From the NCBI GenBank assembly GCA_943371425.1, contig CALRUR010000015.1, forward strand, positions 1-64,000: a stretch of DNA of 64,000 nucleotides, given 5' to 3'. The notes beneath the pieces were generated by a model, which worked only from the letters and a program-made list of their open reading frames with translations, ran no database searches and was not told the DNA's origin. Position 1 is the stretch's first letter. Every line of letters begins with the position of its first letter. This stretch comes from CAJBVG01 sp943371425. Its GTDB lineage: Bacteria > Bacteroidota > Bacteroidia > Sphingobacteriales > Sphingobacteriaceae. Below, piece by piece: positions 49,992 to 57,607 of this stretch. A program made the translations under genes and the position numbers.

Positions 49992-52160
49992 ATGAAACGA
50001 CTAATTCGCTATATATATTTGCCGATACTATTATTAGTTTTAGTATCCAGCGCAAACGCACAAAAATATTCTTTGTATTATACAAGGACATTATACGATG
50101 GAATTCAAAACCCACACCATCGTACCACCGACACTTGCCGTTCTTGGGCAACTAACTTCTTCATATTCCCATCTATGGGTTTAGATTTTAGTGTAACCGG
50201 ACAAGCAAATGATTTTATAAAAGCTTTTTTAGCAAGTGAAAACTTAACTAAATTGAGTTTAGAAAATGGTGGCGATAATTCATTTAGCAACAGAATAAAC
50301 TACAACATTTTTATGTTGAAGTTTAGAGCAGGTAAGAAACACGGAGGTGAAATTTCTTTATACTCTCAGCTAAAAATGGAAGCCGGTTTTAATATTAACA
50401 ATGGTATTTTCAATTTTATGACTCAAGGAAATTATCCTTACAGAGGCAAAACCATTGATGGATTTTTAGATATTGGAGGGGGAGCAAATGCCTACATTGA
50501 ATCTGGTTTTGGTTACCGCCGCCAGATTTACAAAAATTTATCCGGAGGTTTTAAAGTTGGATATATTTTAGGTGCAGCAAACGTCGACTTCGATATTAAG
50601 GATACAAAATTTACAACCTCGGCACAAGGAGATACCATTGATATTACAGTTAACGGAGAAATTAGAACTTCCGTAGACCCTGACAATACAGATGAAATTG
50701 CAACCAATGTTATGAAAAATAAAGGCTTTGCATTTTCTGGAGGTTTACAATTAGATGTAACGCCAAAATTAACACTTGGTGCAGCGGTATTAGATTTAGG
50801 TAGTATTACTTGGAACGATCAATCTCAAACTTATAAATTAGGTAAAACAGTTAGATATACTGGTATTCCAGCACTAGCAGATTCTGCAGTGCAAGATTCG
50901 GTATTAAAAGATTTTTCTGCATTTACTTTTGATACAGTAACAGGTTCTTACAAATCAAGATTACAAACAAGAGTAGAATTTTCTGCTCAATACCGTTGGG
51001 CAAATTGGTTACATCAAACCATTATTGTTTCAAAACCTATTTATGTTGATAATTTAGATTTAGTTTTTATCAATAACATTAGAGTATTTAGAAGAATTAA
51101 TTTCATTGCTTTAGGTAGTTATAATACTGGTGGATTTGCTTCAGTTGGTGGTCAGTTCTTATGGAGAAACAGAGGATTAGATTTATACTTTGGATCTGAA
51201 AAAGTATTAAACACCTATCAAGTTTCACAACAACTTGCAGACCATACTAAGAAACCTAGTTTAGGTTTAGGTGCCGATTTTAACTTCGGTATTGCTTGGG
51301 GTTTTGGTCGTTGCCCACGTAAACAACCACAACCAGCTGCAGCTATGCCTGCAGATTCGGATATGGATGGTGTGTTAGATGTTATCGACGATTGTCCTTA
51401 CTCTAGCGGCCCAGCAGAAAACAAAGGTTGTCCTTATCCTGATGTTGATAAAGATGGTACACTAGATAAAGACGATGCTTGCCCAATGACCGCAGGTCCG
51501 GCAGAAAACAAAGGTTGCCCTTGGCCAGATGCTGATAGTGATAGCATTCCGGATAAAGACGATAAATGCCCTACAGCTTCAGGTTTATTAGCAAACAACG
51601 GTTGCCCTGATACAGATGGAGATGGTATTTTTGATGATGTTGACTCTTGTATAAATTCTGCAGGTCCAATTGAAAACAAAGGTTGCCCATGGGCAGATAC
51701 AGATGGCGACGGTATTTTCGATAAAGACGATAAATGCCCAAATGTTGCTGGTCCACTTGATAACAATGGTTGCCCTGCAATTCCTCAGAAAGTAGAACTT
51801 ACCGTTGAAGAGCAAGAAGTAATTAATAAAGTGTTTAGTAATTTAAATTTTGAAGTAGGTAAATCTGTTATCTCAGCAACCTCTTACGAATCATTGAAAT
51901 TATTAAATGAATTATTAGTTAAAAAACCATCATTTAAATTATTAATAGAAGGCCATACAGATAATGCTGGTAAAGCTGCTTCAAACATGAAGTTATCACA
52001 AACCAGAGCAGATGCTGTTAAAAAATACTTTACAGATAATGGAATAGATCCTGCTCGTATTACAGCAAAAGGATTTGGCCCAACTAAACCAATTGCAGAT
52101 AATAAAACTGCAGCAGGTAAAGCTAGAAACAGAAGAGTTGAGTTTACAATTCTTGAGTAA
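49992..52160 (+). CDS. OmpA family outer-membrane protein with thrombospondin type 3 repeats
   Basis: A 722-residue protein. It has a signal peptide (1-23, ending SANA), then a barrel of about 430 residues with alternating strands (GGGANAYIESGFGYRRQIYKNL; SGGLQLDVTPKLTLGAAVLDLGSI; FGIAWGFGRCP at its end). Residues about 450-595 hold five calcium-binding TSP3 repeats of the form DxDxDGxxDxxDxCPxxxGPxxNxGCP. About 610-722 are the OmpA peptidoglycan-binding domain: FKLLIEGHTDNAGKAASNMKLSQTRADAVKKYF, where 'GHTDn.G....N..LS..RA..V' is diagnostic, and ARNRRVEFTILE. It links outer membrane and cell wall; the TSP3 linker probably acts as a rigid spacer. A strong terminator follows. It is the second gene after the large lipoprotein. 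Confidence 0.94.
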   Translation: MKRLIRYIYLPILLLVLVSSANAQKYSLYYTRTLYDGIQNPHHRTTDTCRSWATNFFIFPSMGLDFSVTGQANDFIKAFLASENLTKLSLENGGDNSFSNRINYNIFMLKFRAGKKHGGEISLYSQLKMEAGFNINNGIFNFMTQGNYPYRGKTIDGFLDIGGGANAYIESGFGYRRQIYKNLSGGFKVGYILGAANVDFDIKDTKFTTSAQGDTIDITVNGEIRTSVDPDNTDEIATNVMKNKGFAFSGGLQLDVTPKLTLGAAVLDLGSITWNDQSQTYKLGKTVRYTGIPALADSAVQDSVLKDFSAFTFDTVTGSYKSRLQTRVEFSAQYRWANWLHQTIIVSKPIYVDNLDLVFINNIRVFRRINFIALGSYNTGGFASVGGQFLWRNRGLDLYFGSEKVLNTYQVSQQLADHTKKPSLGLGADFNFGIAWGFGRCPRKQPQPAAAMPADSDMDGVLDVIDDCPYSSGPAENKGCPYPDVDKDGTLDKDDACPMTAGPAENKGCPWPDADSDSIPDKDDKCPTASGLLANNGCPDTDGDGIFDDVDSCINSAGPIENKGCPWADTDGDGIFDKDDKCPNVAGPLDNNGCPAIPQKVELTVEEQEVINKVFSNLNFEVGKSVISATSYESLKLLNELLVKKPSFKLLIEGHTDNAGKAASNMKLSQTRADAVKKYFTDNGIDPARITAKGFGPTKPIADNKTAAGKARNRRVEFTILE

Positions 52161-52180
52161 TACGCAAACTTATTAAATAA

Positions 52181-52216
52181 AAAAAACCGATTGTTGTAAA
52201 AAGCAATCGGTTTTTT
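52181..52216. terminator. Bidirectional intrinsic terminator between ompA-like and tsaB
   Basis: The 13-bp stem AAAAAACCGATTG / CAATCGGTTTTTT, with a 10-nt loop and flanking A- and T-runs, ends at the stop of tsaB. It serves the two convergent genes. Confidence 0.9.
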
Positions 52217-52885
52217 TTATTTATTGAAATAAAATTCTTTTAAATAATAGGGTTCGAAATAAGCAACATCTTCAAATTGTTGTTGCTCAAAATGTGCTAC
52301 AGCTTGGGCTTGCATAAACCTAGCAGATGGGTATAAACCTAGTGTAAACATAGCATTCTTATATTGCTCATACATTGGTTTTATTTTAGCTGCACCATCA
52401 CCAAAAAATAAAACTTTTGAATTGTTAAGTAAATCAGAAAAGGTATGTTCGTCTACAATTACTGCTTTTATTTCGCTAAGTAAGTTTCCTGTTTCAGAAT
52501 AGGTGCAGGTGTACACTTCCATTCTGCGGGCATCAATTAATGGAATGTACAATGAAGGTGTAATCGATATTTCTTTTGCTTGTAAATATAGAGTCTCTAA
52601 GCTGTTACATGCAATTAACGGGATGTTAAGTGCATAACACAATCCTTTTGCCGTAGACACACCAATGCGTAGGCCTGTGTAAGATCCTGGTCCTTTGCCT
52701 ACCGCTACAGCATCTAAATCTTGCAAAGTTAATTTTGAATCGGCTAATACTTGTTCTATAAATAGAGTAATGGCACTGGCATGTATATTTTGTTCTTGCT
52801 TTTCTACACAAGAAACTAACTGATTGTTTACACTTAAAGCTACAGAGCAATTAATGCTCGATGTTTCTATCATTAATATGTTCAT
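52217..52885 (-). CDS. tsaB: tRNA threonylcarbamoyladenosine biosynthesis protein TsaB
   Basis: A 222-residue protein of the ASKHA fold that acts with TsaD and TsaE to make t6A on tRNAs that read ANN codons. Visible marks are MNILMIETSSINCSVAL (phosphate-1-like strand with the family's 'ld T.....v'), then the diagnostic VAVGKGPGSYTGLRIGVSTAKGLCYAL ('GPGSfTGlRig...kgl'), followed by PLIDARRMEVYTCTY. The C-terminal half is shorter and less conserved, as is usual. Partner genes tsaD, tsaE and tsaC are not in this window. It starts one base before the end of the TauE/SafE gene, so the two are translationally coupled. Confidence 0.94.
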   Translation of the reverse strand: MNILMIETSSINCSVALSVNNQLVSCVEKQEQNIHASAITLFIEQVLADSKLTLQDLDAVAVGKGPGSYTGLRIGVSTAKGLCYALNIPLIACNSLETLYLQAKEISITPSLYIPLIDARRMEVYTCTYSETGNLLSEIKAVIVDEHTFSDLLNNSKVLFFGDGAAKIKPMYEQYKNAMFTLGLYPSARFMQAQAVAHFEQQQFEDVAYFEPYYLKEFYFNK

Positions 52886-53697
52886 TAGCTTAAATTATAA
52901 ATCAGTTTTATAATTACAGAAACTAAAAATAGAAAAAGTACAATTCGTAATTGTGATGGCTTTAATTTATTTGCTAATTGCACACCTATAGGGGAGGCTA
53001 TTAAACTACCAATTGCAACGGGTATTGCTAATGAAAATACAATTAAAGAACCCGATCTTGATGTAGCAACACTCGACATGGAATTATAAATGGAGGTAAA
53101 TAAAGCCATTATACTAATTACTCCAAGCGAAATGGAAGTAGCTTTTTTGATTGGTATTTTTATAACATCTGTAAGTATAGGTACAATTATTACCCCACCA
53201 CCAATGCCAGAAAATGCTGCAATAGTGCCAGATATTAAACCTGTTATACTAAGTGATAACATGCTTGGATTTTGTAAATTTTCTTGCTCTACAATTTTTC
53301 GTTGTGTAAATAACCTTAAAGCAATTAATACAAGCAGTACAATGAAGAAAATACTGAAACTTTCTTTTGTATACCAAGTACCTTTACTTATAATGTATGA
53401 AAAAGAGATGGCACTTATAGATGCTGCTAAACCCGCAGTGATCATTTCATTAGGAAAAAAATTTTTATTTTTCCACTGTTTATAACTCCCACTAAGCCCA
53501 GCAAATAGAATAGCAAACATTGAGTTTGCAATAATGGAAGGTACAATTACTTCATCAGATACACCAAGTTTGTGTAAATAATAATTAAAAATGAGTACAT
53601 AAATTACTCCACCACCTATACCTAATAAGCCGGCTAATAAACCACCTAGGCCTCCTAGGAAAAATAAAACAAGAATTTCGGATATGGAATTTAACAT
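52885..53697 (-). CDS. TauE/SafE family sulfite/organosulfur exporter
   Basis: A 270-residue permease with about eight membrane helices in two repeats. It opens LVLFFLGGLGGLLAGLLGIGGGVIYVLIF, where 'g..aGl.giGGG....P.l' is the family motif, and repeats it as TGLISGTIAAFSGIGGGVIIVPILTDVI. A basic segment (QRKIVEQENLQNP) lies in the middle loop. Members move sulfite, sulfoacetate or other small sulfonates across the inner membrane, but most, including this one, have no proven substrate. It lies between the S41 protease gene and tsaB on the same strand. It is probably co-transcribed with tsaB through a one-base overlap. Confidence 0.88.
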   Translation of the reverse strand: MLNSISEILVLFFLGGLGGLLAGLLGIGGGVIYVLIFNYYLHKLGVSDEVIVPSIIANSMFAILFAGLSGSYKQWKNKNFFPNEMITAGLAASISAISFSYIISKGTWYTKESFSIFFIVLLVLIALRLFTQRKIVEQENLQNPSMLSLSITGLISGTIAAFSGIGGGVIIVPILTDVIKIPIKKATSISLGVISIMALFTSIYNSMSSVATSRSGSLIVFSLAIPVAIGSLIASPIGVQLANKLKPSQLRIVLFLFLVSVIIKLIYNLS

Positions 53698-53715
53698 TTT
53701 TTAATTTCCACAAAT

Positions 53716-55389
53716 TTAGTTTTTATTAGAGAATTCTTTGCCTTTTAAAATATTTGAATACATAGTTTTATTAGAAAGAACTTCAATCGCTTTTTTAACT
53801 TCTAAATCGTTTTTTAACGATTGCTGAATTCTCCCTTTTTGATAATAATACCTCGAAGCAATTTCTTCTTCCAAAATTTCTTTTATTTCTGGTTCAAACT
53901 TTAATAAATCTGCATTTTTATCGTGCAATAATTTTACTTTAAGCGACTCGAAATCTACCTTAATAGCATCGTAGTATTTTTCTGAAATAGCTGCCTCTTT
54001 ATAATCGTCGAGCATTTTTTCGCTTTTGGTTTTATAATCGAACTCTTTTGATTTTACATAATTTATAAAATCTTCATAATCTGCTTTTGTTAAGCTGAAG
54101 GTCTGAATTGAAGGAGCTACAGGGTGTTTGGCTACGTAGGCATTTACATAATCAAAAATGATGTTTTTACTTAGTAAGGTTTGGGTAACAATAGAATAAG
54201 ATTGAACATCCACAGCGATATCTGGTGCTACACCGCCACCATCGTATACTTTACGTCCGGCTTTGGTCTTAAATTCTTTTATTAATGAATCTGCTACTTT
54301 ACCCACAGAACCATCGTCGTTTCTGTTCGAATAATCTAATGCTTGTATGCACCTACCACTTGGTATATAGTATTTTGCAGTAGTAATTTTTAGTTGCGCA
54401 TTGTAACTCAATGGGCGAGTAACTTGTACTAAGCCTTTACCAAAGGTACGCTGGCCTACCACCACTCCACGATCTAAGTCTTGTACCACACCCGACACAA
54501 TTTCTGATGCAGAAGCTGAGCTACTATTTGTTAGTACTGCTAATGGAATATTAGCATCTAAAGGTTCGTTAATAGTGAAATATTTTTTATTGGCATCTTT
54601 ATTTTTACCTCTCGTATCAACCGCAAGTTCTCCTTTGTTTACAAAAATGTTCGAAATGTCTACCGCCTCGTGCAATAAACCTCCTGGGTTACCACGTACA
54701 TCTAAAATTACTCCTTTTAAATTCGGATTCTTTTTTAATTCTGTTAATGCTTGTTTTACTTCCCTTCCGGCATTTTGTGTAAACCCTTTTAATTGTATAA
54801 TACCAATTTCATCGTTTATCATTCCATAATAAGGAACATTGTTAATTTGTATATCTTCTCTTTTTAATAATACTTTGAATGGTTTTTCTATTCCTTCTCG
54901 TTTTATCAAAATACTTAATTCGGTACCTGCTTGGCCTTTTAAAAATTTACTTACTTCATTATTATTTTTTCCGTACAATGGTTTACCATCAATCTCCATT
55001 AACATATCTCCCGGGAGTAAGCCCGCTTTTTGGGCAGCAAAACCTTCATAAGTTTCTCGTATATAAATATTTTTATCTCGCTGAAAAATACTTGCACCTA
55101 CTCCTCCATATTGCCCAGTAGTCATAAATCGGTAATCTTCAATTTCAGATTCCGATATATAATTAGTGTATGGGTCTAAAGATTCTACCATGGCTTCAAT
55201 GCCAGTACGCATAAGCTTTGCAGCATCTACATCATCAACATAATTAGAATTTAATTCTTTATAGGTGGAAGTAAATATTTCTAGATTTTTAGAAATTTCG
55301 AAGTAGTTATCGACAAAAGCTAAAGAGCTAAGCGAACCTAGGAATATACCTAAGCCAATTAAAATTTTTCGTGTACGTATCATTTTCAT
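53716..55389 (-). CDS. S41 family C-terminal processing peptidase
   Basis: A 557-residue secreted protease. It has an N-terminal signal or anchor helix (about 8-26). About 85-180 are a PDZ domain (GASIFQRDKNIYIRETYEGFAAQKAGLLPGDMLMEIDGKPL). About 190-390 are the tail-specific protease domain: GVILDVRGNPGGLLHEAVDI, then NSSSASASEIVSGVVQDLDRG, where the Ser of SASE is the nucleophile, and RTFGKGLVQVT with the general-base Lys. It cuts near the C-termini of periplasmic proteins. The C-terminal 150 residues are a helical extension. It is the last gene of the rpmH-rnpA-yidD cluster and overlaps the yidD stop by one base. Length and motifs are normal for Bacteroidota CtpA proteins. Confidence 0.94.
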   Translation of the reverse strand: MKMIRTRKILIGLGIFLGSLSSLAFVDNYFEISKNLEIFTSTYKELNSNYVDDVDAAKLMRTGIEAMVESLDPYTNYISESEIEDYRFMTTGQYGGVGASIFQRDKNIYIRETYEGFAAQKAGLLPGDMLMEIDGKPLYGKNNNEVSKFLKGQAGTELSILIKREGIEKPFKVLLKREDIQINNVPYYGMINDEIGIIQLKGFTQNAGREVKQALTELKKNPNLKGVILDVRGNPGGLLHEAVDISNIFVNKGELAVDTRGKNKDANKKYFTINEPLDANIPLAVLTNSSSASASEIVSGVVQDLDRGVVVGQRTFGKGLVQVTRPLSYNAQLKITTAKYYIPSGRCIQALDYSNRNDDGSVGKVADSLIKEFKTKAGRKVYDGGGVAPDIAVDVQSYSIVTQTLLSKNIIFDYVNAYVAKHPVAPSIQTFSLTKADYEDFINYVKSKEFDYKTKSEKMLDDYKEAAISEKYYDAIKVDFESLKVKLLHDKNADLLKFEPEIKEILEEEIASRYYYQKGRIQQSLKNDLEVKKAIEVLSNKTMYSNILKGKEFSNKN

Positions 55390-55601
55390 TAGTCTAAAGG
55401 ATCATAACCATGCCCTCCCCAAGGGCCACATCTTGCTATTCTTTTTAAGGCAATCCAACCACCTTTCCAAGGCCCGTATTTTTTTATTGCTTGTACTCCA
55501 TATTCGGAGCAAGTAGGAGTGTACCTACAAGCATTTGGTAATATAGGCGATATTAATCGTTGGTAAACACGAATTAATAGGGTGAATAAGAATGCAAACA
55601 T
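55389..55601 (-). CDS. yidD: Membrane protein insertion efficiency factor YidD
   Basis: A 70-residue protein of the YidD family, which assists insertion of membrane proteins by YidC. It has a short amphipathic N-terminal helix (FAFLFTLLIRVYQRLISPIL) and the family core CRYTPTCSEYGVQAIKKYGPWKGGWIALKRIARCGPWGGHGYDPLD, with three conserved Cys residues (20-41 region and GRCGPWG). It starts one base after rnpA ends and overlaps the S41 protease start by one base. This rnpA-yidD order is the common bacterial arrangement. Confidence 0.95.
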   Translation of the reverse strand: MFAFLFTLLIRVYQRLISPILPNACRYTPTCSEYGVQAIKKYGPWKGGWIALKRIARCGPWGGHGYDPLD

Positions 55602-55602
55602 T

Positions 55603-55983
55603 TTATAATTTAGTTAATAAACGTTCTAGCCCTAAATTTAGTTTTTTTCTGATGGTTGAAGTCGTAATTATTTCGTTACCCGTAAAAATGAGTAATAAGT
55701 GCACACTTTTATCTTTAGCAATAATGGATGGGTAGAAGCTATCTTCTTTCGAATGACGGTACACTTCTCGAACCTGCCTTTTAATTTTATTACGATCAAC
55801 CGCTTTTTTGAATTTACGCTTAGGTACGCTTATAACTATTTGTACAGGTGGAGTTTGGCTTGGTATTTCTTTAAATACAAACCTAAAAGGATATAAAACA
55901 AAAGAAGAACCTTGGCTATAAAGCTCTTCAATAAGCTTTATACTGCACAAGCGTTCTTCTTTTTTAAAGTAGTATTTTTTCAT
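55603..55983 (-). CDS. rnpA: Ribonuclease P protein component
   Basis: A 126-residue basic protein that, with the RNase P RNA, removes 5' leaders from tRNA and tmRNA precursors. It has the family signature AVDRNKIKRQVREVYR ('RN..KR..RE.fR'), preceded by VIVSVPKRKFKK; the central FVFKEIPS strand is also typical. The N-terminus (KKYYFKKEERLCSIKLIEELYSQG) contains the usual 'l...f..l...g' helix. The start lies 63 nt after the rpmH stop and the end is one base before yidD. It is transcribed from the strong rpmH promoter. Confidence 0.95.
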   Translation of the reverse strand: MKKYYFKKEERLCSIKLIEELYSQGSSFVLYPFRFVFKEIPSQTPPVQIVISVPKRKFKKAVDRNKIKRQVREVYRHSKEDSFYPSIIAKDKSVHLLLIFTGNEIITTSTIRKKLNLGLERLLTKL

Positions 55984-56046
55984 TGGTTTCGGTATGATTA
56001 TGGCATGTTATAAAATAGCCCACAATCAAAAACACCCACCAGAAGA

Positions 56047-56205
56047 CTAGCGTTTATGTTTTTTCTCGTCAGATACAGTTAATCTTTTTCTGCCTTTTGC
56101 TCTTCTAGAAGCTAAAACACGACGACCGTTTGCAGAAGACATTCTTTCTCTGAATCCGTGCTTATTTCTTCTCTTTCTTTGCGATGGTTGGAATGTACGT
56201 TTCAT
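56047..56205 (-). CDS. rpmH: 50S ribosomal protein L34
   Basis: A 52-residue protein, translated directly from the sequence: MKRTFQPSQRKRRNKHGFRE, then RMSSANGRRVLASRRAKGRK and RLTVSDEKKHKR, followed by TAG. The start MKRTFQPS and the 'GFReRM.t.nGR.vL..RRaKGRkrL.v' core are diagnostic of L34. The tail is a few residues longer than in E. coli (46), which is usual in Bacteroidota. It is the first gene of the rpmH-rnpA-yidD-S41 unit, with an exceptionally good promoter 28-58 nt upstream of its start codon. Confidence 0.97.
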   Translation of the reverse strand: MKRTFQPSQRKRRNKHGFRERMSSANGRRVLASRRAKGRKRLTVSDEKKHKR

Positions 56206-56232
56206 TTCTTTTTATTTCTTAAAACAAGGATG

Positions 56233-56263
56233 CAAATATAGGTAAGCTAAGTGTAGAATGCAA
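56233..56263 (-). promoter_or_regulatory. Strong consensus promoter of rpmH
   Basis: On the minus strand: TTG (56263-56261), 20 nt, TATATTTG (56240-56233). This matches the Bacteroidota consensus TTG-N17-23-TAnnTTTG at every fixed position. The leader to the rpmH ATG would be about 20 nt. Confidence 0.75.
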
Positions 56264-56278
56264 TTTTAATTTAAAATA

Positions 56279-57169
56279 CTAGAATTTATAGGTAAGACCC
56301 AATGCAAAAACCTGCTTAAACTGTACCCTAGACTTGTTTTCTTCTATAAAGACACCAGGGCTTTGTTCTACTTGTTTTGCAATTAAGATGTCTTGGTCAT
56401 ACAATAAATTAGAGGTAAGCGATACGGTAAGTAGCTTTGTAATTTGATAAGCGAATATATTTTCCCAGTTAACATCTATGGCTTGGAAGTCTTCGAAATT
56501 GCCAAATAAATCAAGTTTTGATTTTAACTGGATATTATTTTTAAACACTTTTTGGTATTTAATAGAGGCTAATGCACCGAATTCAAAACGTACCTTTTTA
56601 CCAGTATCCACTCCATACGCTCCTTGGTTCGACAATTGATCGTCTAATACCGTTGTTACCTTACCGGTTACAGGTGAGAAATAAATACTCAAGCCTTCTA
56701 ATGGGCGATAATCTAAACCCACAGACAGTGTGGTAAAAGAGGGTGCCATGAAATTAGATACATAAATTACACTTGTATCTGTATAATTAAAACCTTGAGC
56801 AAATTGCGATCTGAAATTAAATAGAGTAGAGTAATTCAATTTATCGTTAATTTTTCTACCGTATTTGCTATTTAATTCAATTCTGTCTTCACTTTTTCTG
56901 AAATCGGCACTTTCAATTTTTTGAGTGCCAAAACCTAAATCTAAGTTATTTTCCCAAGTGCTTTGGGCCAGTTTTTGGTTTGCATATAAACTGATGATAG
57001 AGGTGATGTTTGTATTGCTTATACCACCTGCTGCCCAATTGGTAAACGACGACTGACTGACTCCTACTGAACTTAATCCGCCTTTTTTCCAAGTACTGGT
57101 ATCGCTTTGTGCGTTTGCATTGCCTGCAATTAATAATATTGCAGTTATTATGTATGAAATTCTATTCAT
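56279..57169 (-). CDS. DUF3078 family outer-membrane protein
   Basis: A 296-residue protein with a signal peptide (1-20, ending GNANAQ). The mature N-terminus is STWKKGGLSSVGVSQSSFTNWAAGGISNTNITSIISLYANQ, where 'W..GG..s.n.sQ.s..NWaaGG..s....' is the DUF3078 hallmark. It then runs as outer-membrane strands (YSTLFNFRSQFAQGFNYTD; LSVGLDYRPLEGLSIYFSPVTGK; QFKQVFALGLTYKF) and ends in an aromatic strand with terminal Phe. Members are found throughout Bacteroidota; the function is unproven. It stands alone, following mscL on the same strand. The rpmH promoter begins 16 nt past its stop codon. Confidence 0.92.
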   Translation of the reverse strand: MNRISYIITAILLIAGNANAQSDTSTWKKGGLSSVGVSQSSFTNWAAGGISNTNITSIISLYANQKLAQSTWENNLDLGFGTQKIESADFRKSEDRIELNSKYGRKINDKLNYSTLFNFRSQFAQGFNYTDTSVIYVSNFMAPSFTTLSVGLDYRPLEGLSIYFSPVTGKVTTVLDDQLSNQGAYGVDTGKKVRFEFGALASIKYQKVFKNNIQLKSKLDLFGNFEDFQAIDVNWENIFAYQITKLLTVSLTSNLLYDQDILIAKQVEQSPGVFIEENKSRVQFKQVFALGLTYKF

Positions 57170-57206
57170 TTCCTAAATTCTAAATTCTTAATACTTAATT
57201 CCCTTT

Positions 57207-57248
57207 ACAATGTACAATGTACAATGTACTCTGTACTCTGTACTATGG
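57207..57248. repeat. Heptamer array at the mscL stop codon
   Basis: ACAATGT three times, then ACTCTGT twice, then ACTATGG, all in exact 7-nt phase. The mscL stop (57243-57245) lies in the last unit. ACAATGT and ACTCTGT are the same words as in the array at 23647, 33.5 kb away. Confidence 0.85.
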
Positions 57249-57563
57249 CAACTTCACAATTGCCTCTTTCGCTCTCATTCTATTCAAGAGTTTTACAACT
57301 AAAAAAATAGTAAATGCGATAATGGTAAATTGGATAAGGGTTTGGATAAAACTACCATAGTTTATGGTAACTACTTCGCCAAGGTGAAGTTTTAAATCTT
57401 TGAAATCTACTCTCCCAATTAGGTAACCGATAGGAGGCATGATAATGTCGTTCACAATAGAATCTACTACTTTTTGAAAAGCAGCACCTATTACTACTCC
57501 GATAGCTAGTTCTACAGCGTTTCCTCTGGAAACGAATGTTTTAAATTCTGTTAAAATTCCCAT
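57243..57563 (-). CDS. mscL: Large-conductance mechanosensitive channel, short C-terminus
   Basis: A 106-residue inner-membrane channel that opens under strong membrane tension to release solutes. The first helix is FKTFVSRGNAVELAIGVVIGAAFQKVVDSIVNDIIMPPIGYL ('RGNvvDlAvgviiGaaF..iv.slv.diimP.ig'); the second is TLIQFTIIAFTIFLVVKLLNRMR. The periplasmic loop contains DFKDLKLHL. The usual cytoplasmic helix bundle of about 25-30 residues after the second helix is missing: the protein ends AKEAIVKLP at a heptamer array that supplies the stop codon. Truncated MscL can still gate, so function is likely retained. A hairpin overlaps the start codon. It is probably co-transcribed with asnS. Confidence 0.93.
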   Translation of the reverse strand: MGILTEFKTFVSRGNAVELAIGVVIGAAFQKVVDSIVNDIIMPPIGYLIGRVDFKDLKLHLGEVVTINYGSFIQTLIQFTIIAFTIFLVVKLLNRMRAKEAIVKLP

Positions 57564-57595
57564 TATATTTAGTTTTGGTTCGAACTAAATATAAT
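57562..57595 (-). promoter_or_regulatory. Perfect 13-bp hairpin over the mscL start region
   Basis: ATTATATTTAGTT (57562-57574) and AACTAAATATAAT (57583-57595) pair perfectly around an 8-nt loop. In the mRNA the 3' arm covers the ribosome entry region and the first two bases of the mscL ATG. No T-run follows, so it is not a terminator. Translation initiation could be masked by it. Confidence 0.6.
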
Positions 57596-57607
57596 AGGAA
57601 ATATTTA

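Noticed and set aside
56047..56263. Replication origin near rpmH-rnpA
   Set aside because: No dnaA or dnaN gene and no cluster of DnaA boxes was seen. In Bacteroidota this cluster is often far from oriC.
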